52,324 bases of DNA from JAWXCM01 sp034408745 (GTDB lineage Bacteria > Acidobacteriota > Terriglobia > Bryobacterales > Bryobacteraceae), in NCBI GenBank assembly GCA_034408745.1, contig JAWXCM010000430.1:1-52324 (forward strand), written 5' to 3'. The notes below the pieces were generated by a model that made no database searches, was not told the origin of the DNA, and was given only the letters and a program-made list of their open reading frames with translations. Both the position numbers and the translations under genes were made by a program. Positions 40,020 through 49,257 of the stretch are shown piece after piece. The stretch's first letter is position 1. Each line of letters starts with the position of its first letter.

Positions 40020-41054
40020 ATGCCGTGCACATGGCTTCGTTGCATTGTGGTGTCATGCATGACGGCCGCTGCCACCCTGGCAGCGCCGCAGCTAACAGAA
40101 ATTCACGACGTGCTTTACAAGGCGAATGGAACCTTGTTCGAAGGCGTCGCTCAGATTGAGTGGAAGGCGTTTGTGGCGTCGGACGGGACGCCAGTGCCTC
40201 CGAACACTGTCAACGTACGGATCGTCCGTGGACAGCTTCGCGTTTCGCTGGTGCCGACCACCGACGCAAATACTGTCATCAGTTATACCGCCCGCTTCAA
40301 CAGCGAAGGGAAAACGCAGTTCGTCGAGTACTGGTCCGTGCCGCCGACGCGCAATGTACTCAAGCTGCGCGATATCCGGGTCCCCGCGCCAAACTCGGCC
40401 GGCAATCTCACCAGTTCCGTGTCGATTCAGGACGTCTCGGGCCTGCGCACAGAACTCGATCTGCGCCCGCCACGCGGCGCCGGCTGGTCGAACAACCGGG
40501 CGGCCGTCATTGGCCCGTCAGGCAGCCTGGAAGCTGTTTCCGGTGCCGATGCCGACTGCGTACGAGTGGACGGAACATCGGGACCATGCGGTTCCGGCGT
40601 GGTGTTCGTAGACGGCGACACGCCACTCGGAGTGAAGAACGGCAGCAATCGCAATTTCACACTCTCCGCGCCGCCCTATCCTGCCCAGAGTCTGCGCGTC
40701 TATCGCAATGGTCTGTTGCTGGCTCCTGCGGACTTTACCGTGGCAGGTTCGGTTGTGACCGTCGCGGTCTCGGCTACACCGGTCTCCACAGACGTGCTGC
40801 AGGTCTGGTATCGAATCTCCGGGCCGTCACCATCCATCGTGGAAGGAGAGGTGCCGTCCGGCACACTGAACGGAGTGAATCTTTCGTTTAGTCTGGCGGG
40901 CGCTCCCATTCCGGCGTCGAGCCTGCAGCTTCACCGCAACGGCATGCTGCAAAAGCAGGGCATTGATTATTACATGACCGCCAGCGCAATCACGTTCTTT
41001 CCGCTCAGCGTACCGCAGTCCGGAGATCTGCTTCTGGCCAGCTACCGCAAATAA
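40020..41054 (+). CDS. Exported protein of unknown function
   Basis: A 344-residue protein. The signal peptide spans residues 1-22 (PCTWLRCIVVSCMTAAATLA), followed by a beta-rich, Ser/Thr/Val-rich mature part. Two similar ~75-residue repeats near the C-terminus share the pattern NGSNRNFTLSAPPYPAQSLRVYRNGLLL versus NGVNLSFSLAGAPIPASSLQLHRNGML (abbreviated in my reading), indicating tandem beta-sandwich modules such as those of tail-fibre- or adhesin-like proteins. No enzyme motif. ATG 40020 has a strong Shine-Dalgarno (GGAGGG, 8 bases away). The leader holds an intrinsic-terminator hairpin. It ends exactly where the convergent lipoprotein gene ends. Confidence 0.65.
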   Translation: MPCTWLRCIVVSCMTAAATLAAPQLTEIHDVLYKANGTLFEGVAQIEWKAFVASDGTPVPPNTVNVRIVRGQLRVSLVPTTDANTVISYTARFNSEGKTQFVEYWSVPPTRNVLKLRDIRVPAPNSAGNLTSSVSIQDVSGLRTELDLRPPRGAGWSNNRAAVIGPSGSLEAVSGADADCVRVDGTSGPCGSGVVFVDGDTPLGVKNGSNRNFTLSAPPYPAQSLRVYRNGLLLAPADFTVAGSVVTVAVSATPVSTDVLQVWYRISGPSPSIVEGEVPSGTLNGVNLSFSLAGAPIPASSLQLHRNGMLQKQGIDYYMTASAITFFPLSVPQSGDLLLASYRK

Positions 41055-42035
41055 TCAGCCCAGGTATTTCTTTAGGTCGGGGTTAAGCTGCCGCTGTACG
41101 TCGGGATTATCGATGTTGTCGCGCGTGATCAGCCGAGCTGCGAGATTCTGGATCTTTTCCGTCTTCTCGCCTTTCATGTGGCGGACCGCTGCCATGACAC
41201 TCTCGTACCCCATGAGGAAGGGGTTTTGCACGACCAGCGAATCGATGATTCCGGCGCGCAGGTCGCCTTCCAGCTGGGGTCCGGAATCGAACCCGACCAG
41301 CTTGACCTTCCTGCCGCGGCCCTTCAGTGCCTGTGAAGCGCCGGTCGTGCTGGATTCGTTAGACGCAAAGAAAGCGACGATTTCCGGGTGGGCCGTGAGC
41401 ATGTTCTCGGAAACCCGGAGCGACTTGGAAACCTCAGCATCGCCGTATCGCTTGTCGACTACGGAAATACCCGGTGCGTTTTTCCGGATGTAATCTTCGA
41501 ATCCCGCCTCCCGGGCCATGGTAGAGGCGGCGCCGGCGGAAACGGCAACAATGGCGATAGGGCCTTTTCCGCCGGTAATTTCAATGATTCGCTGCGCGCC
41601 GAGTTCTCCCGCTTTGTAATTATCGGTCGCGATCTGCGACACGAAATTCTCCGTGTCAATCCCCGAATCGAAAATAACAATCGGGATGCCCGCTTTTCCG
41701 GCGCGCTCCACCACACTCACCAGCGCCGCTTTGTCGATCGGAGCGAGCGCAATCGCATCCAGATGCTTGTTGATCATCGCCTCCACAATCTGGATTTGCG
41801 TGGCGATTTCCGCTTCCGTGGGAGGAGCGTTCCACTCCACCTCCACGTTCGATTCCTGAGCGGCCTTTACCGCTCCGGCGTGGACCGACTGCCAGAAGAC
41901 GTGCGAACGCCCCTTGGCCACCACACCGATGCGCTTCTTCTCATTTCGATTACAACCGGTGAACGCCGGAATGGTGAGTAGCGGCAGGAGCGCCTGCCGC
42001 CGCGTCAGAAGGGTGAGATCGGTCATTGTCGCCAA
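41055..42035 (-). CDS. Sugar ABC transporter substrate-binding lipoprotein (ribose/LacI-type)
   Basis: A 326-residue periplasmic binding protein. The lipobox PAFTGC ends near residue 28, so it should be lipid-anchored. The mature protein has the periplasmic-binding-protein-4 pattern: RIGVVAKGRSHVFWQSVHAG, then EWNAPPTEAEIATQIQIVEA, AIALAPIDKAALVSVVERA, IPIVIFDSGIDTENFVSQIA and a C-terminal FASNESSTTGASQALKGRG. Ligand is probably a sugar or polyol. No ABC permease or ATPase lies beside it here. Start ATG 42035 or 42026. It is 18 bases downstream of the aldo/keto reductase gene on the same strand. Confidence 0.88.
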   Translation of the reverse strand: MATMTDLTLLTRRQALLPLLTIPAFTGCNRNEKKRIGVVAKGRSHVFWQSVHAGAVKAAQESNVEVEWNAPPTEAEIATQIQIVEAMINKHLDAIALAPIDKAALVSVVERAGKAGIPIVIFDSGIDTENFVSQIATDNYKAGELGAQRIIEITGGKGPIAIVAVSAGAASTMAREAGFEDYIRKNAPGISVVDKRYGDAEVSKSLRVSENMLTAHPEIVAFFASNESSTTGASQALKGRGRKVKLVGFDSGPQLEGDLRAGIIDSLVVQNPFLMGYESVMAAVRHMKGEKTEKIQNLAARLITRDNIDNPDVQRQLNPDLKKYLG

Positions 42036-42053
42036 TACGATTTCCAGAGTCGG

Positions 42054-42920
42054 TTAGCCGCGAACAGATGCGGCGGGAATTTTGCGGTGCAGATCCGCCA
42101 GTTCGTTTCGGCTTTCAGCGCCGATCGTAAAACAATCCACGCAGTCGAGCGAGAGGGCGAACTGGAGGCACTCGTCGGCGCGGTCGCGCAGGCGTCCGGC
42201 ACCCAAAATCTTCATGCCGATGATGCCCTTACCCTGCGCCTTCATCTCCTTCAGAATCGGGATGACGACTTCGGGCTTTGCATCCATCGCAATGCCCGCC
42301 GGGTTGATACGGGCCAGATCCACCTGCACCCAGTCGCTCGCCGCGGCGGCTTTCAAAGCATCGAGAGTGTGGCAGGAGGTGCCGTGGGTCTTCACGATGC
42401 CTTTTTCACGAGCCTCGGAAATTACTTCCATGGCGCCCTTCCGCTTCTCCGGCCAGGAGCCGTCGAGCATGCAGTGCAGCAGAAGGATGTCAAGGTAGTC
42501 CGTATTCAGTTCCTTGCGGAAGCGGTCGAGATCGGCCCGCATCTCGGCAGCAGTCACCGCATGGGTCTTGCTGAGGATCGTCACCTTTTCGCGTTTGACG
42601 CCCTTCAGCGCCTCGCGAACATGCGGGTGAGAACCGTACTGGTCGGCCGTATCCCAGAACGTGATGCCCATGTCCTGGCCAGCCCGGAACATGTCGGCGA
42701 TCCCGTGTACCCCGAGCTTCTTCGTCTGGTTGGAGCTGCCACCCGATCCGTTCGTGCCGGTTCCCATCGCAAGGCGGCTGAGTTCCACCTTCATGGGGCC
42801 GAGCCTGACACGGTCGCTGGCTTCCTTTTTGGTGCCGGCAAACAGGTGATACGGGAACGCACCCAGGCTGAGTCCAGCGCCTGTCGCCATTCCGGTTCGA
42901 ACGAAATTACGCCTGTTCAT
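42054..42920 (-). CDS. Tat-exported aldo/keto reductase
   Basis: A 288-residue NADPH-dependent aldo/keto reductase with a twin-arginine signal (NRRNFVRTGMATGAGLSLGA). The AKR tetrad is visible: Asp and Tyr in FWDTADQYGSH (~89-99), Lys in VTILSKTHA (~113-121) and His in DILLLHCMLDG (~145-155). The C-terminal NAD-binding part includes IIGMKILGAG and TIGAESRNELAD. It lies upstream of the sugar-binding lipoprotein on the same strand. Substrate unknown; a sugar-derived aldehyde or ketone is plausible. Confidence 0.88.
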   Translation of the reverse strand: MNRRNFVRTGMATGAGLSLGAFPYHLFAGTKKEASDRVRLGPMKVELSRLAMGTGTNGSGGSSNQTKKLGVHGIADMFRAGQDMGITFWDTADQYGSHPHVREALKGVKREKVTILSKTHAVTAAEMRADLDRFRKELNTDYLDILLLHCMLDGSWPEKRKGAMEVISEAREKGIVKTHGTSCHTLDALKAAAASDWVQVDLARINPAGIAMDAKPEVVIPILKEMKAQGKGIIGMKILGAGRLRDRADECLQFALSLDCVDCFTIGAESRNELADLHRKIPAASVRG

Positions 42921-42962
42921 AAGCCTCCCTGGCTATTGGGCTACATTATCACGAGCCGTACA

Positions 42963-45900
42963 TTACGGCTTCACGGAGATGACCGTTCGCAGAGGAGCGG
43001 AGCTGTTCGGCACCTGGTTCGTCGGCGTGCTGTTCAGCGTGACGACCGCGTCGTTCTGGCCCGGAGCGGCATCAGCCGGGATTCTGGCGTTGATCTGCCA
43101 GACGCCAACAAGCCCCGGTGCCAAACCGGAGTACAGTACATCCTCTGGCTTGACGAGATTCTGTCCGCCCAGGTAAACAACTGGGAAATCTCGCGTTTTC
43201 GTCTGACCCGTGGGCGCCGTTCCATCCGGCGGAGCATCCGGCACAAAGCCCTGGCCTGTTCCAAACAGCTGTATGATGGAACCCTTTGCCGCCGGATTGG
43301 AAGGCGTGTTGATCGTGTTGTCTTCGTTAAGCGCCGCAAGCTGACCCTGCGCCGCACCTCCCTGGACGAACAGAGCAGGCGCCACACGGGCGAACTGCGG
43401 ATTGCTGACTGCCAGGATCTGACTCGTCGACTTTCGAATCACCTGAATCTCGGCCGTTCCAGAATCCGGGGCGCTCATTGGGACAAGAAAGTTCACCTGG
43501 AATGGACCGACAAAATACAAAGGAACCGGCTTCTCATTCAGCAATACCTGGACGTCAGCCAGCGTGTCCGGCAGGGGGACGGTCGTAAAGGCCGTGTTGT
43601 CGGACGAAAAAGTCAGCCCGGCACCAGCGGCGTAGAGGATAGAGATCGTGCCCGGAGCCAGCGAGCGCTCCGCGTAGTTGCCCGCGATCTGGAAGCGCAG
43701 CGCGTTGTAATACATGGCGATGCGATTCGTGGCTTCCGCGATATACAGGTTGCCCGAAACGTCCTGCGTTAACGCCAGAGGCACCGAACTTGGGATGGAG
43801 TAATCGGAACGGGTGCTGATGGCGAGTCGCTCAAACCGCGGGAATCGAGTCGCGGTGTTGCCGCGCGTGTTGGCCACCCAGATTTCGCCGGTCAGCGGAC
43901 TTACCCACACGCCCTGCGGAGCGCTTAAGCCACCCAGCAGGAAGGCGGGCTCGGGATCGTTGGCTCCCGCGTTAATCCGGTCGTACAACACCACGCGGTT
44001 GTTGCCCGCGTCGGCGACGTAAAGACGGTCGTCCGTGTCAATCGCAATATGACGAGGACTGGTGAGGCGGCGGCTGGAAGTGCCCGAACCCACCGTGAAG
44101 AAGTCGGGCTGACCAATCACACGTTCAGCAGCCTGTCCGTTGGTGAAATCGCCGTTCACCGGGCGGCGGAAGAAGAGAAGCCGGGAATGAACCGCATCGG
44201 AAACCAAAAGGCTGCCTTCCACTGTAAATGCCAGTCCAAATGGATACAGCATGTTGCGGGCGGAAGGGTCGGTGATCTTTTGATTGAACGAAAGCTGGCC
44301 CAGCACCAGGTTGGCCCTCAGCCGGTCGCCCGCGGGAACACTCTGCTCAAACGGCTTCGGGAAACGCAACACCCGCCCGTTTGCCGAATCGGCGACATAC
44401 AAGTCGCCATTCGAATCGACAGCAAGTCCGGAGGGCCGGAACAGGCTGGCGTTGTTCAGCGAGTTTGCATTGTTAAACGGCGCATTGATGAAGGTGCGCT
44501 GGAAATCGACCTGACCTATGACAATGTCAGCCGGGTCGCCAGGCCGGACCGTTCTTACGTCCCGATACCCGAGAACTCGGTTGTTAAACGTATCCGCGAC
44601 GTACAGATGAGGGCTGGCTGCGACCTTGTCGATAGCCAGTCCCCCACCGTCGCTAAAGTTGCCAGTCGGATTATTATCGCCGCCGAACCCGGCGTAAAGG
44701 AATAACTCACGCCCGTCAGTGATGTTCGGTGCGTTTAGGTTCAGACTCGGTTGCCCAAGAACCCGTGTGGCGATTGCTGTGTTGGTTGCTTCAGGCAGCA
44801 CCAGGACGCGGTGGTTTCCTGTGTCAGCGACGAACAACTCTGGTCCGAGGTAGAACACACCCGAAGGCTGACTGAACGAATTGCCGGATGGCTCCGCTTG
44901 CAGCCGGTTGGCTTCGAAGCGCAGGAAGTTCTGCTGTCCAATCACAACCCTGGCAGGAGGGGACACCTGAGTATCGGACTCAGCGGGCCATTCTGTGAAC
45001 GGGTCGTACAACACGATGCGGTGAGTGGCGGCATCGACCACGCCGAGCCGGTTTCCCACCGTGAACAAGCCGCTGACAAATCCAACATAGTATTCGTCCG
45101 GACGCGACTGCTGTCCCTGTGCAACCACCTGGATGCCGACAACGCGTACGCCGATTCGGCCGGTCGTCAGCTCAGGCGTATACACCACCACGCGGCCATA
45201 TGCGTCGCCTACATAGAAGCGGCCCTCGGAATCGAACGCGAGAGTAAAGGGCGTACGCAGGATGCTCTTGTTCAACGGCGTCAGGACGGAAGATCCCGCC
45301 GGAGTGCCCACGGGATCCGTGGGGAGGCTGCCGGTGACGAAGTCCACCTGGCCGATTACCATGTCGGCCGCGGGCCGGTTCTCTCCCGCATCGAGCGCTG
45401 CCACGGGGTACCGCAACACGCGGTTATTGCCGGCATCGGTGACCCACAGGTTGCCAGCCGAATCGAAGACCATGTCCGAGCGATCAAGCGCGGAAAGGAA
45501 CAGCGACTTTTCAGAGATGCCACCCTGGTTGACCGTGCTGGTGTTATATCCAGGCTGGCCAATCACCAAATCTGGAACGGGGCCCAGATTGGAGTTGGCT
45601 ATTTCCGTTTTGGGAAACCGAAGGATGCGGTTGTTGCCAGTATCGGCGACATACACGTTACCCTTGCTGTCGACGGCAACCGAAGACGGAGCAGTCAGCC
45701 CAAGGGTTCGGGTCGTGCCGGGGCCGAGCTGCAACGTCGACACACGGTCCAGCTGGCCGATGACATAGTCCGCAAGAGCCCCGTTACTGAAATTACGGGC
45801 ATCGCGCCACCCGAGCACCCTGTTGTTGGAGAAGTCCGCCACGTAAACGGCGGAAGGGGTCGAGCTTCGATCGACCGTAACGTCCCGGGGAGAGTAGAAC

Positions 45901-46055
45901 TCGCGCCCTTCCACCACGTTGGGACTAATACTGCGGAAGGTCACGCTGGGCTGGCCCGCTACACGGGAAGGGCTTAGATTCAGGACGGACTGCGCGTAAG
46001 CGGCAGTCTGAAACATCCCGATCGCGGCCGCAAGAATGAGTACAAACCTATGCAT
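42963..46055 (-). CDS. Secreted NHL-repeat protein with Solibacter-type C-terminal domain
   Basis: A 1030-residue exported protein. The signal peptide spans ~1-21 (MHRFVLILAAAIGMFQTAAY). Many NHL-type repeats follow (VYVADTGNNRILRFPKTE, LWVTDAGNNRVLRYPVAAL, LYVADSANGRVLRFPKP, LYVADAGNNRVVLYDR), probably forming one or two beta-propellers. The last ~220 residues form the domain known as the Solibacter uncharacterised C-terminal domain (TIGR03437): NEKPVPLYFVGPFQVNFLVP, then IIQLFGTGQGFVPDAPPDGT and LAPGLVGVWQINARIP. This domain is almost confined to Acidobacteriota. Likely cell-surface or extracellular; binding partner unknown. Confidence 0.9.
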   Translation of the reverse strand: MHRFVLILAAAIGMFQTAAYAQSVLNLSPSRVAGQPSVTFRSISPNVVEGREFYSPRDVTVDRSSTPSAVYVADFSNNRVLGWRDARNFSNGALADYVIGQLDRVSTLQLGPGTTRTLGLTAPSSVAVDSKGNVYVADTGNNRILRFPKTEIANSNLGPVPDLVIGQPGYNTSTVNQGGISEKSLFLSALDRSDMVFDSAGNLWVTDAGNNRVLRYPVAALDAGENRPAADMVIGQVDFVTGSLPTDPVGTPAGSSVLTPLNKSILRTPFTLAFDSEGRFYVGDAYGRVVVYTPELTTGRIGVRVVGIQVVAQGQQSRPDEYYVGFVSGLFTVGNRLGVVDAATHRIVLYDPFTEWPAESDTQVSPPARVVIGQQNFLRFEANRLQAEPSGNSFSQPSGVFYLGPELFVADTGNHRVLVLPEATNTAIATRVLGQPSLNLNAPNITDGRELFLYAGFGGDNNPTGNFSDGGGLAIDKVAASPHLYVADTFNNRVLGYRDVRTVRPGDPADIVIGQVDFQRTFINAPFNNANSLNNASLFRPSGLAVDSNGDLYVADSANGRVLRFPKPFEQSVPAGDRLRANLVLGQLSFNQKITDPSARNMLYPFGLAFTVEGSLLVSDAVHSRLLFFRRPVNGDFTNGQAAERVIGQPDFFTVGSGTSSRRLTSPRHIAIDTDDRLYVADAGNNRVVLYDRINAGANDPEPAFLLGGLSAPQGVWVSPLTGEIWVANTRGNTATRFPRFERLAISTRSDYSIPSSVPLALTQDVSGNLYIAEATNRIAMYYNALRFQIAGNYAERSLAPGTISILYAAGAGLTFSSDNTAFTTVPLPDTLADVQVLLNEKPVPLYFVGPFQVNFLVPMSAPDSGTAEIQVIRKSTSQILAVSNPQFARVAPALFVQGGAAQGQLAALNEDNTINTPSNPAAKGSIIQLFGTGQGFVPDAPPDGTAPTGQTKTRDFPVVYLGGQNLVKPEDVLYSGLAPGLVGVWQINARIPADAAPGQNDAVVTLNSTPTNQVPNSSAPLRTVISVKP

Positions 46056-46184
46056 ATCTTATGTTGAGGCGCACGGAGACCTCCTTCGCAAAGTAACACG
46101 CGGCCGGGCACGGTGCCAACCTTAGGCCAATGGTACACTGCGGTTTTGCACCCCACCGCTGTGTCCCGGAATCCAGAACTACGT

Positions 46185-46952
46185 ATGCGTGTGTGCGCTG
46201 TGAGTTTCCTCAATACCGTGCCGCTGGTCTGGGGTATGGAAAGGGGACCGCAGGCCGGAGTCTTCGATCTGAGTTACTCGGTACCTTCGGTTTGCGCCGA
46301 CCGGCTGGAATCGGGCGACGTGGACATCGGGATCGTGCCCTGCGCGGAGCTCGACCGGCTGGGCCTCGAGTTTCTCCCCGATGTGGGGATCGCCTGCCGG
46401 GGACCCGTGCGCAGTATCCTGCTGATCTCACGAGTGCCGGTGCGCCAGATACGAACACTGGCCGTCGACGTCAGCTCGCGCACCTCGGTCATGCTGGCCC
46501 ACATCGTACTGGCCGAGCGTTACGGCGTGACGCCGATGACGGCCGTGATGCCGCCCGATCTGAATTCCATGCTCGACTCGGCCGACGCAGCCCTCATTAT
46601 TGGAGACCCGGCGCTGGCGATTTCCCCGGACGCACTGCCCGGGGTGGTACTCGACCTGGGCGCCGAGTGGTTCGCGCTGACGGGCTTGCCAATGGTGTTC
46701 GCAGTGTGGGCAGGCAGGCCGGAGCACATCAATGAGTCCGTGCGGCAGACGTTTCTCGACTCCTGCCGGTATGGCACCTCGCGAATCGATGAGATTGCCA
46801 GCGATCCGGTAGTCCGCCGTGGCTTTCCCCCGGCGGTGGTGCGCGAGTATCTGACGCGCTACATCCGTTTCGAACTGGGGCCTGAAGAACTCCGCGGCCT
46901 CGCAGCCTACCGCCGGTATGTGGCCGAGTTTCGGGCCGCACTGGTACTCTGA
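46185..46952 (+). CDS. mqnA: Chorismate dehydratase MqnA (futalosine menaquinone pathway)
   Basis: A 255-residue periplasmic-binding-protein-fold enzyme that dehydrates chorismate to 3-enolpyruvylbenzoate, the first step of the futalosine route to menaquinone. Motifs: VCAVSFLNTVPLVWGME (residues 3-19), SVPSVCADRLESGDVDIGIV (~32-51), SRTSVMLAHIVLAERYG, and the C-terminal IRFELGPEELRGLAAYRRYV. ATG 46185 gives the canonical start; GTG 46161 is a longer option. It is followed 21 bases later by mqnC, confirming the pathway. It is divergent from the NHL gene. Confidence 0.92.
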   Translation: MRVCAVSFLNTVPLVWGMERGPQAGVFDLSYSVPSVCADRLESGDVDIGIVPCAELDRLGLEFLPDVGIACRGPVRSILLISRVPVRQIRTLAVDVSSRTSVMLAHIVLAERYGVTPMTAVMPPDLNSMLDSADAALIIGDPALAISPDALPGVVLDLGAEWFALTGLPMVFAVWAGRPEHINESVRQTFLDSCRYGTSRIDEIASDPVVRRGFPPAVVREYLTRYIRFELGPEELRGLAAYRRYVAEFRAALVL

Positions 46953-46973
46953 ACAATACAAGGTGTTTTCGCG

Positions 46974-48008
46974 ATGATGACCCGCACTGAAGCTCTCGAC
47001 CTTTTTGCCAGCGACGACCTGATCGGTATCGGCATGGCCGCTGACGCCGAGCGCCGGAAACGGCACCCGGATGGCGTGGTCACCTACATCATCGACCGGA
47101 ACATCAACTACACCAACGTCTGTACCGAGTACTGCAGCTTCTGCGCCTTCTATCGCGCGCCTGGCTCGAGCGAAGGCTATATCCTGCCGAAGGAAGTCAT
47201 CTTCGACAAGATCCGGGAAACGGTCGAGCTGGGCGGCACTGGCGTGCTGATGCAGGGCGGGCTGCACCCCGACCTGAAGATCGAGTATTACGAGGATCTG
47301 TTCCGCTCCATCCGCGACCGGTTCCCCAGCGTGTGGCTGCACTGCCTGTCGGCGCCGGAAGTCACCAACATCGCCGATGTGAGCCAGCTCAGCCTGCGCG
47401 ACACCATTCAGCGGCTGATGGATGCGGGGCTGCAGTCGATCCCCGGGGGCGGCGCGGAGATTCTGGACGATGCGGTGCGGTACCGGATTAGCCGGCTGAA
47501 GTGCTCGACGCAGGACTGGATCGACGTGCACCGGACGGCGCACCAGCTCGGTATGCGAACCACGGCGACGATGATGTTCGGCTGTGGCGAAACCATCGAG
47601 CAGCGGATGAACCACCTGGAGCTCGTTCGAAACCTGCAGGAAGAGTACGGCGGGTTCACGGCGTTCATCCCCTGGACGTTCCAGCGCGAGAACACCTCGC
47701 TGGGCCGGTTCGTCAAGGAGGAGGCGACAGCGGTGGAGTATCTGCAGACACTGGCGATCTCAAGGCTGTATCTGGAGAACTTCCTGAACGTGCAGTCGTC
47801 CTGGGTGACGCAGGGGCTGAAGACGTGTCAGCTGGGTCTGCGCTTCGGCGGGAACGACGTGGGCAGCATCATGATCGAGGAGAATGTGGTGTCGCAGGCG
47901 GGAGCCCGGCATCACGCCCGCGAGGAGGACCTGCGGCGGATTATTCGCGATGCCGGATTCGTTCCGAAACAGCGGGACACGCTGTACCGTACTTACTTCC
48001 TGAACTAA
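46974..48008 (+). CDS. mqnC: Cyclic dehypoxanthine futalosine synthase MqnC (radical SAM)
   Basis: A 344-residue radical-SAM enzyme. The cluster motif is C-x3-C-x2-C: Cys50, Cys54 and Cys57 (NVCTEYCSFCAFYRAPGS). The pattern GVLMQGGLHPDLKIEYYEDL (~85-104) and the SIPGGGAEILDDAVR stretch are typical of MqnC. It cyclises dehypoxanthine futalosine. It shares a transcript with mqnA. The 3' end overlaps the convergent FAH-family gene by 4 bases. Start is ATG 46974 or the adjacent ATG 46977. Confidence 0.95.
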   Translation: MMTRTEALDLFASDDLIGIGMAADAERRKRHPDGVVTYIIDRNINYTNVCTEYCSFCAFYRAPGSSEGYILPKEVIFDKIRETVELGGTGVLMQGGLHPDLKIEYYEDLFRSIRDRFPSVWLHCLSAPEVTNIADVSQLSLRDTIQRLMDAGLQSIPGGGAEILDDAVRYRISRLKCSTQDWIDVHRTAHQLGMRTTATMMFGCGETIEQRMNHLELVRNLQEEYGGFTAFIPWTFQRENTSLGRFVKEEATAVEYLQTLAISRLYLENFLNVQSSWVTQGLKTCQLGLRFGGNDVGSIMIEENVVSQAGARHHAREEDLRRIIRDAGFVPKQRDTLYRTYFLN

Positions 48009-48871
48009 GCGCCGGCGGACTGGACGGTCTCGGCTACGCAGGGGTTGCGGAGCTCGCCGATGCCTTCGATGCGCGCCACGCACTCCTGGCCCGCCAGCAG
48101 CCACTTTGGCGGTTTGAAGCCGAATCCTACGCCAGCTGGCGTGCCGGTGCAGATCACGTCGCCAGGTTCCAGCGTTACGACACTCGACAGGTGCGAGACC
48201 AGCTGCGGGATGCGGAAGATTAGTTCCTTGGTGTTCGAGTTCTGGCGCATCTCGCCGCCGACTTCCATCTGGATGCTGAGGTTGTGCGGGTCGGCGATCT
48301 CGTCGGCCGTCACGATGCACGGGCCCATGGGTGCGAAGGTGTCGAACGTCTTGCCCATGATCCACTGCGAGGTCTGCATCTGCCAGTCGCGGGCGCTGAC
48401 GTCGTTCACAATGGTGTAGCCGAACACGTGTTCCTGCCAGCGGTCGGCCGGGATGTGGCGTCCACCTTTGCCGATCACCACAGCGAGCTCCACTTCGTAG
48501 TCGGGCTTCTCAGAGTTGGCCGGGAGCACAATGGCGTCGTCAGGTCCGATTACGACGTTGGTGAACTTGTTGAACACCAGTGGGATGGTGGGCAGAGCCA
48601 GGCCGGATTCAATGGCGTGGTCGTGATAGTTCAGTCCAATGCAGATGAGCTTGGGCGGACGGAGTATCGGCGCCATGAGGGTCACCGCACTCAGTTCGTA
48701 CGAGGCACCACTGGCGAGGAAATTCTCGATTTCGGGTCGCGCGGTATCCCAGGCCGCAATGAGGGAAAGGAGGCTTCTGTAGCCGGCTCCGGCGAGTCCG
48801 ACCACGCGGTCTCCGGTGAGGACGCCGGGTTCCGGATCGCTGCCGGGACGGCGGAAAGTAACAAGTCGCAT
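48005..48871 (-). CDS. Fumarylacetoacetate hydrolase (FAH) family protein
   Basis: A 288-residue FAH-fold enzyme. The metal-binding pattern is visible: ICIGLNYHDHA (~76-86), EKPDYEVELAVVIGKGGRHI (with the ExE pair, ~121-140), VNDVSARDWQ (Asp ligand, ~156-165) and LEPGDVICTGTPAGVGFGF (~234-252). The family includes acylpyruvate hydrolases, 2-hydroxyhepta-2,4-diene-1,7-dioate isomerases and fumarylpyruvate hydrolases; the specific substrate is not readable. It is the only gene of its transcript, and lies downstream of the rpmB terminator. Confidence 0.9.
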   Translation of the reverse strand: MRLVTFRRPGSDPEPGVLTGDRVVGLAGAGYRSLLSLIAAWDTARPEIENFLASGASYELSAVTLMAPILRPPKLICIGLNYHDHAIESGLALPTIPLVFNKFTNVVIGPDDAIVLPANSEKPDYEVELAVVIGKGGRHIPADRWQEHVFGYTIVNDVSARDWQMQTSQWIMGKTFDTFAPMGPCIVTADEIADPHNLSIQMEVGGEMRQNSNTKELIFRIPQLVSHLSSVVTLEPGDVICTGTPAGVGFGFKPPKWLLAGQECVARIEGIGELRNPCVAETVQSAGA

Positions 48872-48931
48872 CGTTTGTTTGTTTGGCTCCGAAGCGACCT
48901 ATTTTATCACCGGGATGAGGCCAGAAAAACG

Positions 48932-48958
48932 AAAAGGCACCCGAAGTGGGTGCCTTTT
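48932..48958 (-). terminator. Terminator downstream of rpmB
   Basis: AAAAGGCACCC (48932-48942) and GGGTGCCTTTT (48948-48958) form a perfect 11-bp stem with a 5-base loop and flanking A/T runs, so it can act in both directions. It ends rpmB transcription 24 bases after the stop codon. Confidence 0.9.
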
Positions 48959-48982
48959 CATCGCATCGGACGGAGAACTTTT

Positions 48983-49174
48983 CTAAGCGGCTTTCTGGAC
49001 TTTGCCACTGCGGATGCAGGAGGTGCAGACGCGCATACGCTTGCTGGCGCCTTTCACGAGGGCACGCACCGACTGCAGATTGACATTCCAGCGACGCTTG
49101 GTCACGTTGTGGGCATGGCTGATCCGATTACCGAACTGGGGCCCACGATGGCAGATTTCACACTCTTTGGCCAT
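48983..49174 (-). CDS. rpmB: 50S ribosomal protein L28 (zinc-ribbon form)
   Basis: A 63-residue ribosomal protein. The first CxxC (AKECEICHRGPQFGNRISHA) and the second (RVCTSCIRSGKVQKAA) form a zinc ribbon, marking the C+ type rather than the zinc-free paralogue. NVTKRRWNVNLQSVRALVKG is the central conserved strand. ATG 49174 follows AAGGAG with 9 bases between; the longer in-frame extension is not conserved. Confidence 0.96.
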   Translation of the reverse strand: MAKECEICHRGPQFGNRISHAHNVTKRRWNVNLQSVRALVKGASKRMRVCTSCIRSGKVQKAA

Positions 49175-49214
49175 TACACAATTCTCCTTCAACGTACAAA
49201 ACAATAGAGTAACA

Positions 49215-49246
49215 CACCGGAAGGTGACTTGGCCACCTTTCCGGTG
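49215..49246 (-). promoter_or_regulatory. Stem-loop in the rpmB upstream region
   Basis: CACCGGAAGGTG (49215-49226) pairs with CACCTTTCCGGTG (49234-49246) with one bulged base and a 7-base loop, 41-72 bases before the rpmB start. It could be an autogenous or leader control element, or a read-through blocker from the PEP-CTERM gene. No L28-specific structure was recognised. Confidence 0.4.
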
Positions 49247-49257
49247 CTGAAAACACG

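Noticed and set aside
42087..43772. A 561-codon open frame on the plus strand
   Set aside because: It is antisense to the aldo/keto reductase and NHL protein genes and crosses their intergenic gap; no recognisable protein.
44751..45977. A 408-codon open frame antisense to the NHL protein
   Set aside because: The repetitive sense gene creates it; composition (His/Arg/Val) is that of a shadow frame.
46056..46184. A strong sigma-70 promoter for mqnA
   Set aside because: TACACT near 46133 could be a -10, but no matching -35 is visible, so it is not listed.
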